Shown here piece after piece: positions 8,111 to 16,420 of a DNA stretch of 32,600 nucleotides (the stretch's first letter is position 1; each line of letters begins with the position of its first letter). The position numbers and the translations under genes are program-made. Location of the stretch: NCBI GenBank assembly GCA_009780625.1, contig WQZR01000003.1:1-32600 (forward strand), given 5' to 3'. Source of the DNA: Bacillota bacterium. GTDB taxonomy: Bacteria > Bacillota > Clostridia > Christensenellales > UBA1242. The notes below the pieces were generated by a model. It saw nothing but the letters and a program-made list of their open reading frames with translations. It had not been told where the DNA came from and did no database searches.

Positions 8111-8992
8111 ATGTATATAGACACGCACACACACATTAGAGACCACAACTATACAGTGGAAGAACAAGAAGCAATTATTAAGTCGCTTAAAGACAGCGGC
8201 GTGAGTTTTATTATTGACATTGGAACGGCAATTGAAACAAGTCTAGAATCGATTGAACTGGCTAAAGCACATAAAACAGTTTATGCAACTGTTGGAATTC
8301 ACCCATATGAAATTGTTGAGGGAAGAAGAGAAACTTATGATATAGACGAGAATATTGCAAAGTTAGACGATATTATTAAAAAAGAAAAGAAACATATTGT
8401 TGCAATGGGTGAGATTGGGCTGGATTATCACTATCAAGACTATTCGAGAACAACGCAAATCGAACTTTTTATCAAGCAGTTGGAACTTGCAAAAAAGCAT
8501 GCACTGCCTTTGGTTATTCATCTGAGAAGCGTTGAAGACAACAGAAAGGAATCGAACATTGCAGTAAACCCAAATGAAAACAACGAAGATAATGCTTTCG
8601 CTGACTTTCTAGAAATTGTTAGAACCAGAAGAGAACTGTTTGACACAAAAATTCTTATGCACTGCTATGCAGGAAGTTTGGAATACACAAAAGAAGTTGT
8701 TAAAGAATTAAACCCATACTTCAGTTTTGGGGGAATAATCACGTTTAAAAAAGCAAGAGACAGCAAGGCAGAGATTATAAAAGAAATTGGCTTAAATCGC
8801 ATTATGGCTGAAACAGATTGCCCATATCTAACACCAGAGCCGATGCGTGGGAAATTTAAGAACGAGCCTAAATATGTTTCTTATGTATATAAACGAATTG
8901 CAGAAATATTTGAGTTAGACGAAGAAGTTGTGAAAACAAAAATTTTAGAAAACATAAACGATATGTTTAAATTGGACGGTAAACATGAGTAG
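8111..8992 (+). CDS. tatD: TatD family deoxyribonuclease/metallohydrolase
   Basis: 'MYIDTHTHIRD', 'VGIHPYE', 'GEIGLDYHY', 'LPLVIHLR', 'MHCYAGS', 'ETDCPYLTPEPMRGK'. Confidence 0.93.
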   Translation: MYIDTHTHIRDHNYTVEEQEAIIKSLKDSGVSFIIDIGTAIETSLESIELAKAHKTVYATVGIHPYEIVEGRRETYDIDENIAKLDDIIKKEKKHIVAMGEIGLDYHYQDYSRTTQIELFIKQLELAKKHALPLVIHLRSVEDNRKESNIAVNPNENNEDNAFADFLEIVRTRRELFDTKILMHCYAGSLEYTKEVVKELNPYFSFGGIITFKKARDSKAEIIKEIGLNRIMAETDCPYLTPEPMRGKFKNEPKYVSYVYKRIAEIFELDEEVVKTKILENINDMFKLDGKHE

Positions 8993-9833
8993 AGTATATG
9001 AAGAGTTGAAAGAAGCAGGGTTTAGCTTCAAAAAGAAGTTTGGTCAAAACTTCATCACAGACAGAAATCTGCTTGAGGCAATTGCATCTGACGCAAACAT
9101 TTCAAGAGAAGACACTGTTTTGGAAATTGGCGTGGGGGCAGGAACTCTCACAGAAGTTCTTGCGGCGACTGCAAAGCATATTCTTGCGGTTGAAATTGAT
9201 GTTTTGCTTAATGGGTTTCTTTATAAAAAGTTTGAAGATGCTGAAAACGTTTTGCTTCTTTTCAGCGACATATTGGAAATAAAGAAAGAAGACTTACTTA
9301 CAATGCTAGCCCTAGAAAAGGGTGGGAAGTTTAAGGTTGTTGCAAATTTGCCATACTACATCACCACACCGATTATTTTTAAACTGATTGACGATTTTAT
9401 GGAAGAACTTGAAAGCATCACGGTGATGGTTCAAAAAGAAGTTGCAGAGCGAATTGTGGCTAAACCTGGCACAAAGGAATATGGAATCATTTCGGTTAAA
9501 CTAAACGCAGTTGCAAACACAAGAATTTCAAGAACGGTTTCAAGAAAGATGTTTAGGCCAGAGCCAAATGTGGACAGTGCGATGCTTGTTATTGAATTTG
9601 ACGAAGCAAAGAAAAAAGAGTTTGGAGATGTAACATTCGAACAGTTTAAAAAAGTTGTTAGCGGATGTTTTGGAATGAGAAGAAAAACACTTCACAACAA
9701 CTTGGTTTCTGCGCTTAAACTAGATAAGGTGAAGGCAAAAGAGATTATAACTAAATTAGGTTTTAGCGAAGACATTAGAGCAGAAAGGCTTACATATGAA
9801 GATTTCATTCGTCTAACCCGCGAAATATTTTAA
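8985..9833 (+). CDS. ksgA: 16S rRNA (adenine(1518)-N(6)/adenine(1519)-N(6))-dimethyltransferase
   Basis: 'KKKFGQNFITDRNLLEAI', 'VLEIGVGAGTLTEVLA', 'VVANLPYYITTPIIFKL', 'FGMRRKTLHNNL'. Overlaps the end of tatD. Confidence 0.95.
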   Translation: MSRVYEELKEAGFSFKKKFGQNFITDRNLLEAIASDANISREDTVLEIGVGAGTLTEVLAATAKHILAVEIDVLLNGFLYKKFEDAENVLLLFSDILEIKKEDLLTMLALEKGGKFKVVANLPYYITTPIIFKLIDDFMEELESITVMVQKEVAERIVAKPGTKEYGIISVKLNAVANTRISRTVSRKMFRPEPNVDSAMLVIEFDEAKKKEFGDVTFEQFKKVVSGCFGMRRKTLHNNLVSALKLDKVKAKEIITKLGFSEDIRAERLTYEDFIRLTREIF

Positions 9834-9886
9834 TATATAACAAAGTAATATAAAAATTGGCAAACTCTTTGTTTTAGAATGGCAGC

Positions 9887-10681
9887 ATGGGCTATTCTAA
9901 GAAGATTGTTATTCTGAGTGATGTTTCTAATATCAAGAGTGAAAGAAAATGCTATCTGACTCTTGAGTCTATAGGAAGCGAACTTTTTGGGAGCGTTAAG
10001 TTTTTTAATTTTATTCAAGAAAAAGATTTAACACTTGGAATTATGGTGGACGGAGTTATGCTTTCAACCATTCTGCTTAGAAAAGAAACGAACATCTTTA
10101 CCCTAAATATTGAACTTGAAGTGAACAAAGATGTTTTTGCATTGCTTGCGTATGTGGAGAATGGCAAGGCAGAGCCTTGTTTTTTTGGAGGTGGCGGGAC
10201 TCATCAACCACCCTACAAAAAACTGACAAGCAAGGCGTTGGAGTTTAATGGAATTGGTGTTAGACCAAAAATTGATTCAGCTCTGTTTGAATATACAGAA
10301 AAAGAAATTGAAGAAACTGTTGACAAAGAAATGCAGAATGTAGGGGTCGCTGTCCTCAGCGACCCGCAACCTTTTTTCAACTTGGTAGAAGAAGAGATTG
10401 AAGAAATGTTTTTGACATATCCAAAAGAAACAATGCTTGAGAACTCTATTCCAAACAGTCGGTTTTGCAGAGTTAGTTATGGACGGGAAAATATGTTTTA
10501 TGCTCTTGGAATAATTTATGAAGACTTGGTTCCAGAATATATTTGTTATGCAGTTCCAGCAAAAAGCGAAGGAGAAAAACCAAAGGAGTTTGCAAAGTTT
10601 TGCCAATGGTTGCCAACAAAAGTTGGGGGCTTCTTTATGATGTTTCAGGATGCAAAAAGCGGAAAAAGCATCGTTTTTTAG
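9887..10681 (+). CDS. Uncharacterised protein containing an in-frame palindromic repeat
   Basis: 264-aa ORF with C-terminal 'VPEYICYAVPAKSEGEKPKEFAKFCQWLP...GGFFMMFQDAKSGKSI'. TAGAAT 9875-9880, 6 nt, ATG 9887. Confidence 0.75.
   Translation: MGYSKKIVILSDVSNIKSERKCYLTLESIGSELFGSVKFFNFIQEKDLTLGIMVDGVMLSTILLRKETNIFTLNIELEVNKDVFALLAYVENGKAEPCFFGGGGTHQPPYKKLTSKALEFNGIGVRPKIDSALFEYTEKEIEETVDKEMQNVGVAVLSDPQPFFNLVEEEIEEMFLTYPKETMLENSIPNSRFCRVSYGRENMFYALGIIYEDLVPEYICYAVPAKSEGEKPKEFAKFCQWLPTKVGGFFMMFQDAKSGKSIVF
10340..10367 (+). repeat. Palindromic repeat copy 1, inside the CDS
   Basis: GTAGGGGTCGCTGTCCTCAGCGACCCGC; stem GGGTCGCTG/CAGCGACCC with TCCT loop. Confidence 0.75.
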
Positions 10682-10808
10682 TTGTTTAAATAAAGCTGGA
10701 AATGTGCTAAAATTAGTAGACAAAAAGGTTAAAAATCATTATACTTTGACATAACTCTTTTGTGTAGCTAAAATTGAAAAAATGCATAAATTAAATAGCG
10801 GAGGACAA

Positions 10809-11318
10809 ATGAAGTATATTCGTTGCCCAAGATGTGAACTTAACTATATTCAAAAGAAAGACAAGCTTTGCGGTGTTTGCAAAGGTGAACTTAAAATTTC
10901 AGGTGGAGAAGAATTCAACGAACTGGAGGCGGATTATGAAATCTGTCCTTTGTGTAAAATAAACTATATCACAACAGATGAGGACATGTGCGCAAGTTGT
11001 GCTAAGGAAAGAAGCATAGAACTTGAAAGTGACGACTTTATTGACAGAGAATGGAAAAAATATATCAACGACGAAGATGAAGACGAAGTTGTTAAAGAAA
11101 CAGAAAATCTGAGAGTTGCAGACTATCACGATGAAGAGGAAGAAGAGGAAGAAGACGAAGACGGAATCGACATCGGAGAACTTGCTCTTGATGATGAAGA
11201 CTTCGACGATGAAGCCGAAGGTGAACTAGACATTGAAGGTCTAGCTGATGACTTTGAAGATGAAGAATTTGAAGACGAAGAAGATGAGGACGAAGAAGAG
11301 GAAGAAGACGAAGAATAA
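10809..11318 (+). CDS. Protein with two zinc-ribbon-like motifs and a highly acidic C-terminal tail
   Basis: 'CPRCELNYIQKKDKLCGVC' and 'CPLCKINYITTDEDMCASC' (both CX2C-X11-CX2C), then a long D/E tract. GGAGG precedes ATG 10809. Confidence 0.8.
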   Translation: MKYIRCPRCELNYIQKKDKLCGVCKGELKISGGEEFNELEADYEICPLCKINYITTDEDMCASCAKERSIELESDDFIDREWKKYINDEDEDEVVKETENLRVADYHDEEEEEEEDEDGIDIGELALDDEDFDDEAEGELDIEGLADDFEDEEFEDEEDEDEEEEEDEE

Positions 11319-11349
11319 AAAAATGCCCTAGCAATAGGGCGTTTTTTTG
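11317..11349. terminator. Bidirectional intrinsic terminator
   Basis: AAAAAAATGCCCTA GCAA TAGGGCGTTTTTTT between convergent genes. Confidence 0.85.
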
Positions 11350-11585
11350 TTTATAACAACATTGCCACACAAAACATCTGTATAAGTTGCTGAGATGTTT
11401 TTTGGCTGTTCTTGCCCAGCGGTTTCCACGCTTAGAGTAAAGACCTGTGGGTAGGTTTCCTTTATTTGCCCAAAATAGGTTTCAATCTTTTTTCTGCCTT
11501 TGTTGATTTTGATTTTTATATCTTGCCCAACAAGTTCTTTAATCTTTTCGCGGACAACTTCGATGCTAGGTGGTTTTTGTTTCAT
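11328..11585 (-). CDS. veg: Veg family protein
   Basis: 'IEVVREKIKELVGQDIKIKINKGRKKIETYFGQIKETYPQVFTLSV'. Confidence 0.88.
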   Translation of the reverse strand: MKQKPPSIEVVREKIKELVGQDIKIKINKGRKKIETYFGQIKETYPQVFTLSVETAGQEQPKNISATYTDVLCGNVVINKKTPYC

Positions 11586-11681
11586 ATATATATAGTATGC
11601 ACAAGAAGTTGTTTTTAAAACCTAGTTCTAAAATATGGGGAGTGTTAATAGAATAGAGCATAAAAAACTCTAGGAGGCACA

Positions 11682-13211
11682 ATGTTTAACATGTCGGGAG
11701 AAACGGTTCACAACATAAACAAGGTTATAAGACTGGCGTCTTCGCAAACCAAGGTTCTGGCTAGGCTTAGCGCAGAAGGGGTGGAAATAAAGCGAGTTCT
11801 TAAAGCAGGCGCAGTTTCGAAGGTTTTAACCCATGAAGTTTTGGAAGGCAGCATTATGGTTGGCGGACTGATTGAAAACTCGGTTATGTTTTTAGACAAA
11901 GACGGCATGGTTAGGCAAATGGAAGGGACTAGCGAATTTAATTTGAAAATTGACGATAGAGCGATTGATATTGAATGTGCTGTTGTTTTTTCTAAGGCTG
12001 TTGTTGTGAGCAGCGAATTTAGGCTGGAGAGTGATTCTGTTGTGTCTATTGAAATTGTTGTTGAAACAGAAATGTTTATAAACAAAAAGCACCAAATCAA
12101 AACAAATATTGTTTCAGACGACAAATGTTTTGTCAAAAGCGAAAAAACAGAAATTCCAACTGTAAGGGCGGTTTCTAGAAAAGAATCTAATTTAGAACTT
12201 ATTATAAAAACAAAGGAAGAGGCAAAACAAATTCTTGAGGTTTCAACAAAGGCCTTTATTAAGGACGTTGTGTTTAAAGGTGGAAACTTGTTTGCAATTG
12301 GGGAGATATATTCTAAAGTAAGCTTTTTGACAAACGATGAAACATCGGAACTTAAAACTGTGTATGACGAAGCAGAGTTTGAAGAAGAACTTATGAATCT
12401 AGAATCGGCACAGTTTGCTTCAGGAGACGCACAAGTTGAGGTTGTTTCAACTTCGGGAAGTGTTAGTGCTAGGGAGATTTCGATTAGAACAAATATAAGA
12501 ATTGATTATGTTGTTTTTGAAAACAAAGAACTTAACCTTGCGCTTGACGCATATTCGACTGCTGCAAATTTAAATTTAGGACTAGACACAACAGTTTTGG
12601 AGGTTCTAAGGTTTAGCCAAAACTTTAAAGATGAAATAAATTCCACAGTTACACTCAAAGTGAAGCCAGACCATAAGGCAAAAGTGAACTCTGTTATTGA
12701 AAAAAACATCACGGCAATCAATGCGTGGACAAAAGACAGGGAATGTTTTGTTGAGGGGTTGGCTAGCTTTTCGGTTATATACGACGAAATAACTCCAGAC
12801 ATGGAGCACAAAGAACTGACAAGTGTTGAAGTGGAGTTGCCTTTTTCGCTAAGTTTTAGGGAACCACAAGCAATTGAAGGCGACAAACTTAGAGTGAGTG
12901 TGAGTTTTAAAAGTACAGACATAAAACAACTTCGAGGAGAAGAGGCAGAAATCAGCAGTTATTTAAACTTCTTTGTTGGAGTGTATAGAACTGAAGAGCA
13001 TGTGCATCTTTCATCTGTAACTGTTGATGAAGCAGTTGAGCAGGAGCATATGGCATTGACTCTATATATTGCAACAGGCGGAGATGATTTGTGGGCAATT
13101 GCAAAAAAACTTAGAGTGGACCCGGCGATTGTTGTTTCGCAGAATCCAGAATGTGAGAGCGAAATAAAGACAGGACAACAGTTGACCATCTTTCGACAAA
13201 GAAACGTCTAG
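11682..13211 (+). CDS. SPOCS (DUF3794) and C-terminal LysM domain protein
   Basis: Repeated SPOCS-like segments ('VLAGAVSKVLTHEV'-type) and C-terminal LysM 'LYIATGGDDLWAIAKKLRVDPAIVVSQNPE..IKTGQQLTI'. AGGAGG SD. Confidence 0.85.
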   Translation: MFNMSGETVHNINKVIRLASSQTKVLARLSAEGVEIKRVLKAGAVSKVLTHEVLEGSIMVGGLIENSVMFLDKDGMVRQMEGTSEFNLKIDDRAIDIECAVVFSKAVVVSSEFRLESDSVVSIEIVVETEMFINKKHQIKTNIVSDDKCFVKSEKTEIPTVRAVSRKESNLELIIKTKEEAKQILEVSTKAFIKDVVFKGGNLFAIGEIYSKVSFLTNDETSELKTVYDEAEFEEELMNLESAQFASGDAQVEVVSTSGSVSAREISIRTNIRIDYVVFENKELNLALDAYSTAANLNLGLDTTVLEVLRFSQNFKDEINSTVTLKVKPDHKAKVNSVIEKNITAINAWTKDRECFVEGLASFSVIYDEITPDMEHKELTSVEVELPFSLSFREPQAIEGDKLRVSVSFKSTDIKQLRGEEAEISSYLNFFVGVYRTEEHVHLSSVTVDEAVEQEHMALTLYIATGGDDLWAIAKKLRVDPAIVVSQNPECESEIKTGQQLTIFRQRNV

Positions 13212-13226
13212 GCGTTTCTTTTTATT
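13198..13226. terminator. Bidirectional intrinsic terminator
   Basis: AAAGAAACG TCTAGG CGTTTCTTTTT between convergent genes; overlaps the upstream stop region. Confidence 0.8.
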
Positions 13227-13738
13227 AAATCCCACAAGATGCTTCTATACTCAACATTATCGCCAGTTCCGCCGGAGATGAAGCAAAGGGGCGGATAAAT
13301 CACGCACCACCAATTTTGGCCGTTTCCATTGCCGAGCGTGATGATTAGGGCATCATAAAACCCGTTTTCCAAAACTGTGCCGTTATAGCTTCTTGTTGGA
13401 AAATGCTCTTGAGATAGCCTTGCTGAAGCTCCATAACCAAAACCGTTTGCTCTAAGCACGGCTATTGAAATTTGCTCAATCATTTTGATGTTATTGTTTA
13501 TTATTTCTATTGCTTCTTTGGCTGAAGACGTGGCTTTGACTCTTGGCTCGATATAGGCAACAACTTCTTCCATGACAAGAAGTTTAACCACTTGGTCTTG
13601 TTGGCTGTCGGAATTTGCTCGAATATGAAACCTCAAAAAGCCTTCTGCCGTTTTTGGGTTTTGGTTGAAAAAACTTACTCCAAAGAACACCAAAGCAAGG
13701 CTGCAAATGACTGATGAAACTATTATCATTTTCTTCAT
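13208..13738 (-). CDS. spoIIR: Stage II sporulation protein R
   Basis: 'LRFHIRANSDSQQDQVVKLLVMEEVVAYIEP...FPTRSYNGTVLENGFYDALIITLGNGNGQNWWCVIYPPLCFI'. ATG at 13738; AATACT 6 nt upstream. Confidence 0.92.
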   Translation of the reverse strand: MKKMIIVSSVICSLALVFFGVSFFNQNPKTAEGFLRFHIRANSDSQQDQVVKLLVMEEVVAYIEPRVKATSSAKEAIEIINNNIKMIEQISIAVLRANGFGYGASARLSQEHFPTRSYNGTVLENGFYDALIITLGNGNGQNWWCVIYPPLCFISGGTGDNVEYRSILWDLIKRNA

Positions 13739-13819
13739 ATAAAGAGTATTGACGCCAGAGAAAAGAGACAAAAAAGAATTATGTAGAATAATAAAAAACA
13801 ATGTTGGTTATATTTATTT

Positions 13820-14851
13820 ATGGTTAGAATTGCCCTAGTTAGACGCGTTGGTTTTCTTTTTGGAATGCTTATTTTAAGTGTGGCAATGTTCACGTTTTTG
13901 GGGCTGTATGTTGCACAAAAAACGGCACTAGCAGCCAAAGAAAAAGAGTTTGAAAGGATTAGAACACAAAGCCTTATAGAAACACACAAAGTGACAAAAG
14001 ACATCGAAATAGGGCTTATTTCAGCCCTGGCTGCAAGCAATCAGGCAAATCAACACAATGCACTAACCAATGTGCATTACAATTCTAGGTATGGTTTAGG
14101 GCTTGTTGAAACGTTGCCTTTAAACACAGAAAGCAAAGAACAAATGGCACATTTTTTTGGTGTTTTGGTGGAATATTCTCTTGCGGTTTCTGGCAGTGTT
14201 TTGTCTTCTTTAAATAGGGAATCTTTGAATGAAATTTTGGGAGCAACCACCATTGTTTTGGCAGGTTTAGACTCACTTGTGGAAAGAAATGAGAGAGGTG
14301 AAAAACTGGCCAATGAATCTATTTTTAGAAGTGAAGTGAGGGATGTTCTGAATAAAGATGCTTTTAGAAATAGTGCAGTTCTTGCTAGTGCAAAAGTTTT
14401 AAACACAAGGCCGCTGACAGTTGAAGAGGCTGAAGTTAGGGTTTTAACACAGTTTAATAACAAGGGAATAAGAAGCCATAGGCTTATTGGGAGAAACAGC
14501 GGAACATATGAATTTGAGTTGACGCTTAGACACAATGAACGTGTTAGAGTCTTTGTTTGTGAGACTATAGGAGTTGTTGTTCGAATGGAGAGAAATGAAG
14601 TCCCGAGGGCTATGAACATAACCAATGAGATTGCAACAACCAATGCCAAAAGATTTGTTTTGGAACAAGGCATAACAACTCTTGAGGTTTTTAATATTGC
14701 ACCAGCTGGAAGAACTGTTGTTGTTTATATGGCGCCAAGGAAAGACGGGAAGTTTCTTATAGAAAACCGCGTGAAACTTGTTGTGAGTCTTGATAGTGGC
14801 AATGTTATATTTATGGACGCAAGTGTGTTTTATTTGTCGAAATTTGTATAA
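13820..14851 (+). CDS. YpeB-like protein (PepSY/YPEB region)
   Basis: N-terminal TM plus C-terminal 'VKLVVSLDSGNVIFMDASVFYLSKF', resembling YpeB; shorter than typical YpeB. Confidence 0.65.
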   Translation: MVRIALVRRVGFLFGMLILSVAMFTFLGLYVAQKTALAAKEKEFERIRTQSLIETHKVTKDIEIGLISALAASNQANQHNALTNVHYNSRYGLGLVETLPLNTESKEQMAHFFGVLVEYSLAVSGSVLSSLNRESLNEILGATTIVLAGLDSLVERNERGEKLANESIFRSEVRDVLNKDAFRNSAVLASAKVLNTRPLTVEEAEVRVLTQFNNKGIRSHRLIGRNSGTYEFELTLRHNERVRVFVCETIGVVVRMERNEVPRAMNITNEIATTNAKRFVLEQGITTLEVFNIAPAGRTVVVYMAPRKDGKFLIENRVKLVVSLDSGNVIFMDASVFYLSKFV

Positions 14852-14869
14852 TTTTGAACAAAAGTATTG

Positions 14870-14883
14870 TATAATGAATCTAT
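14870..14883 (+). promoter_or_regulatory. -10 box, predicted leaderless (Rho-like gene)
   Basis: TATAAT 14870-14875, 8 nt, ATG 14884. Confidence 0.45.
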
Positions 14884-16155
14884 ATGATTTTCACCAAAGA
14901 ACAACTTATTGATTTAGGTATACACGAGCTTAGAGTGATAGGGCGTGAAGTTGGCGTTAAGAGCCCTTCTTCTTTGACTAAAGATGTTCTTGTGAGAGAG
15001 ATTTATCAAATATCGAACAAACAAAAACTTCCAAACATGAAGCATACAAGAGGCAGACCAGCAAAGGTTGGAACAGGTTTGATTTTTGACAGAACAAGGC
15101 TTTCTAAAGACGAAGGCTTTTTGAATCCAGAGTTTGTGGAGCTTGGAAGCAGCACAATTGACGAAAGCGAATTATATGAAACAGTTGAAACAATTGGCTA
15201 TATAGACATTCTAAGTTCTGGACACGGAGCGATTAGAGAACAGTTTATTCCAAATGTGGAGCAAGATGCAATCATCACAGATGCGCTTATAACCAAGCAC
15301 GAACTTAAGTCTGGAATGAGGGTTAAGGCAATATGCAAAAAGTTTAAAAACAGAAACCTAAGTGTTGCAACAGAAATTTTGGAGAATTATTCAAAAGAAA
15401 GCAGAGTTGATTTTTCAACACTTAAAAAAGCCCCTGCAAACAAAAGGCTTGTATTTGTTGACGATTTGAAACTATATAACAAAATTGCAGTTGTTGGTGC
15501 GGGAGAGAGTGCTCTTATCAGTGCACCGAGCCAAGATTTGGCTGACAGATTGATTTTGAAATTGTTTAATGGGTTGAACGCAAAAAATAAGTGCATGGTG
15601 TATTTCAACCCTAGTCTTGTTATGGAAGAAGGCTTTTCAAAAAAGAAAGATGAAAAAACAATTCTTGTTCCAAAAACAGCAACAACAAGAGTTCAACTTA
15701 AAATGCTGGAACTTATTGTCCAACACAAAAAGAGAATGGTGGAAGCGGGCGAAGATATTGTTTTGTTTGTGAACAACCTAAATATTGTTCTAGATTTGAT
15801 TTCGGACATAAACACAGTGAATGCAAACGTTTCGGCAGAGCAACTTCAGATTTTGAAAGAATTTGTTTTCAGCAGTGGAGACTATGGCAAAGGAAGTTTT
15901 ACGCTGGTTTTGGGTGCTGGAGTTGAAAATCTTAGAGAACAGGTTGTTTATAACTATCTAAAAACTGTTGCTGATGTGAATATTGTGGTTAGTGAAGCGA
16001 ACAGCTTTTTGGTTGGAGATGTTGCGATTGATTTGTTTAAAACAAACTTAGACAGAAACAATGCACTGATTGGTGAGGCAGAGGCAAAGAGACTTAAAAA
16101 ACTTATATATGACACGCGAGATGATTATCTAAAACTGTTGGAAGAAATAAAATAA
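14884..16155 (+). CDS. Rho-like protein with degenerate ATPase motifs
   Basis: Rho N-domain-like 'FTKEQLIDLGIHELRVIGREVGVKSPSSLTKDVLVREI'; 'GYIDILSSGHGAIR'; C-terminal 'KGSFTLVLGAG...VAIDLFKTNLDRNNALI' matching Rho 'GSLTILATAL...PAIDIRRSGTRKEELL'. Walker A position reads 'ISAPSQDLADRL'. Confidence 0.75.
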   Translation: MIFTKEQLIDLGIHELRVIGREVGVKSPSSLTKDVLVREIYQISNKQKLPNMKHTRGRPAKVGTGLIFDRTRLSKDEGFLNPEFVELGSSTIDESELYETVETIGYIDILSSGHGAIREQFIPNVEQDAIITDALITKHELKSGMRVKAICKKFKNRNLSVATEILENYSKESRVDFSTLKKAPANKRLVFVDDLKLYNKIAVVGAGESALISAPSQDLADRLILKLFNGLNAKNKCMVYFNPSLVMEEGFSKKKDEKTILVPKTATTRVQLKMLELIVQHKKRMVEAGEDIVLFVNNLNIVLDLISDINTVNANVSAEQLQILKEFVFSSGDYGKGSFTLVLGAGVENLREQVVYNYLKTVADVNIVVSEANSFLVGDVAIDLFKTNLDRNNALIGEAEAKRLKKLIYDTRDDYLKLLEEIK

Positions 16156-16183
16156 AAGAGGGGTTTGTAGCCCCTCTTTTTTG
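16154..16183 (+). terminator. Intrinsic terminator of the Rho-like gene
   Basis: AAAAGAGGGG TTTGTAG CCCCTCTTTTTT. Confidence 0.85.
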
Positions 16184-16389
16184 TGGTAAGCAGTTTCGTC
16201 CTTCATCAATTAGATATTCAACTATTCGCAAAATACCACTTTCCTTTAGGTTTCGGGCTTACGCCGGCACTTCCTAAAGCCTTATCGATTGCCTGTTTTG
16301 GCGTTCTGTTTGGTCTAAAGCTTAACTGCTTAGAACTATTATGTGTACGTTATAAAATAATATTCGGGAGAGTGAAGGAAAATTTTTAC

Positions 16390-16420
16390 AAAAAAAGTTG
16401 GGCGAACCCAACTTTTTTTT
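16390..16420 (-). terminator. Intrinsic terminator directly after the giant gene
   Basis: AAAAAAAGTTGGG CGAA CCCAACTTTTTTT abutting the stop codon. Confidence 0.88.

Noticed and set aside
11139-11317. GAA/GAC/GAT tract as a microsatellite
   Set aside because: Explained by an acidic coding tail with mixed codons.
11092-11370. Leu/His-rich minus-strand ORF
   Set aside because: Reverse reading of the GAA/GAC-rich acidic tail; low complexity.
14077-14673. 198-aa minus-strand ORF
   Set aside because: Antisense to the YpeB-like gene; no recognisable product.
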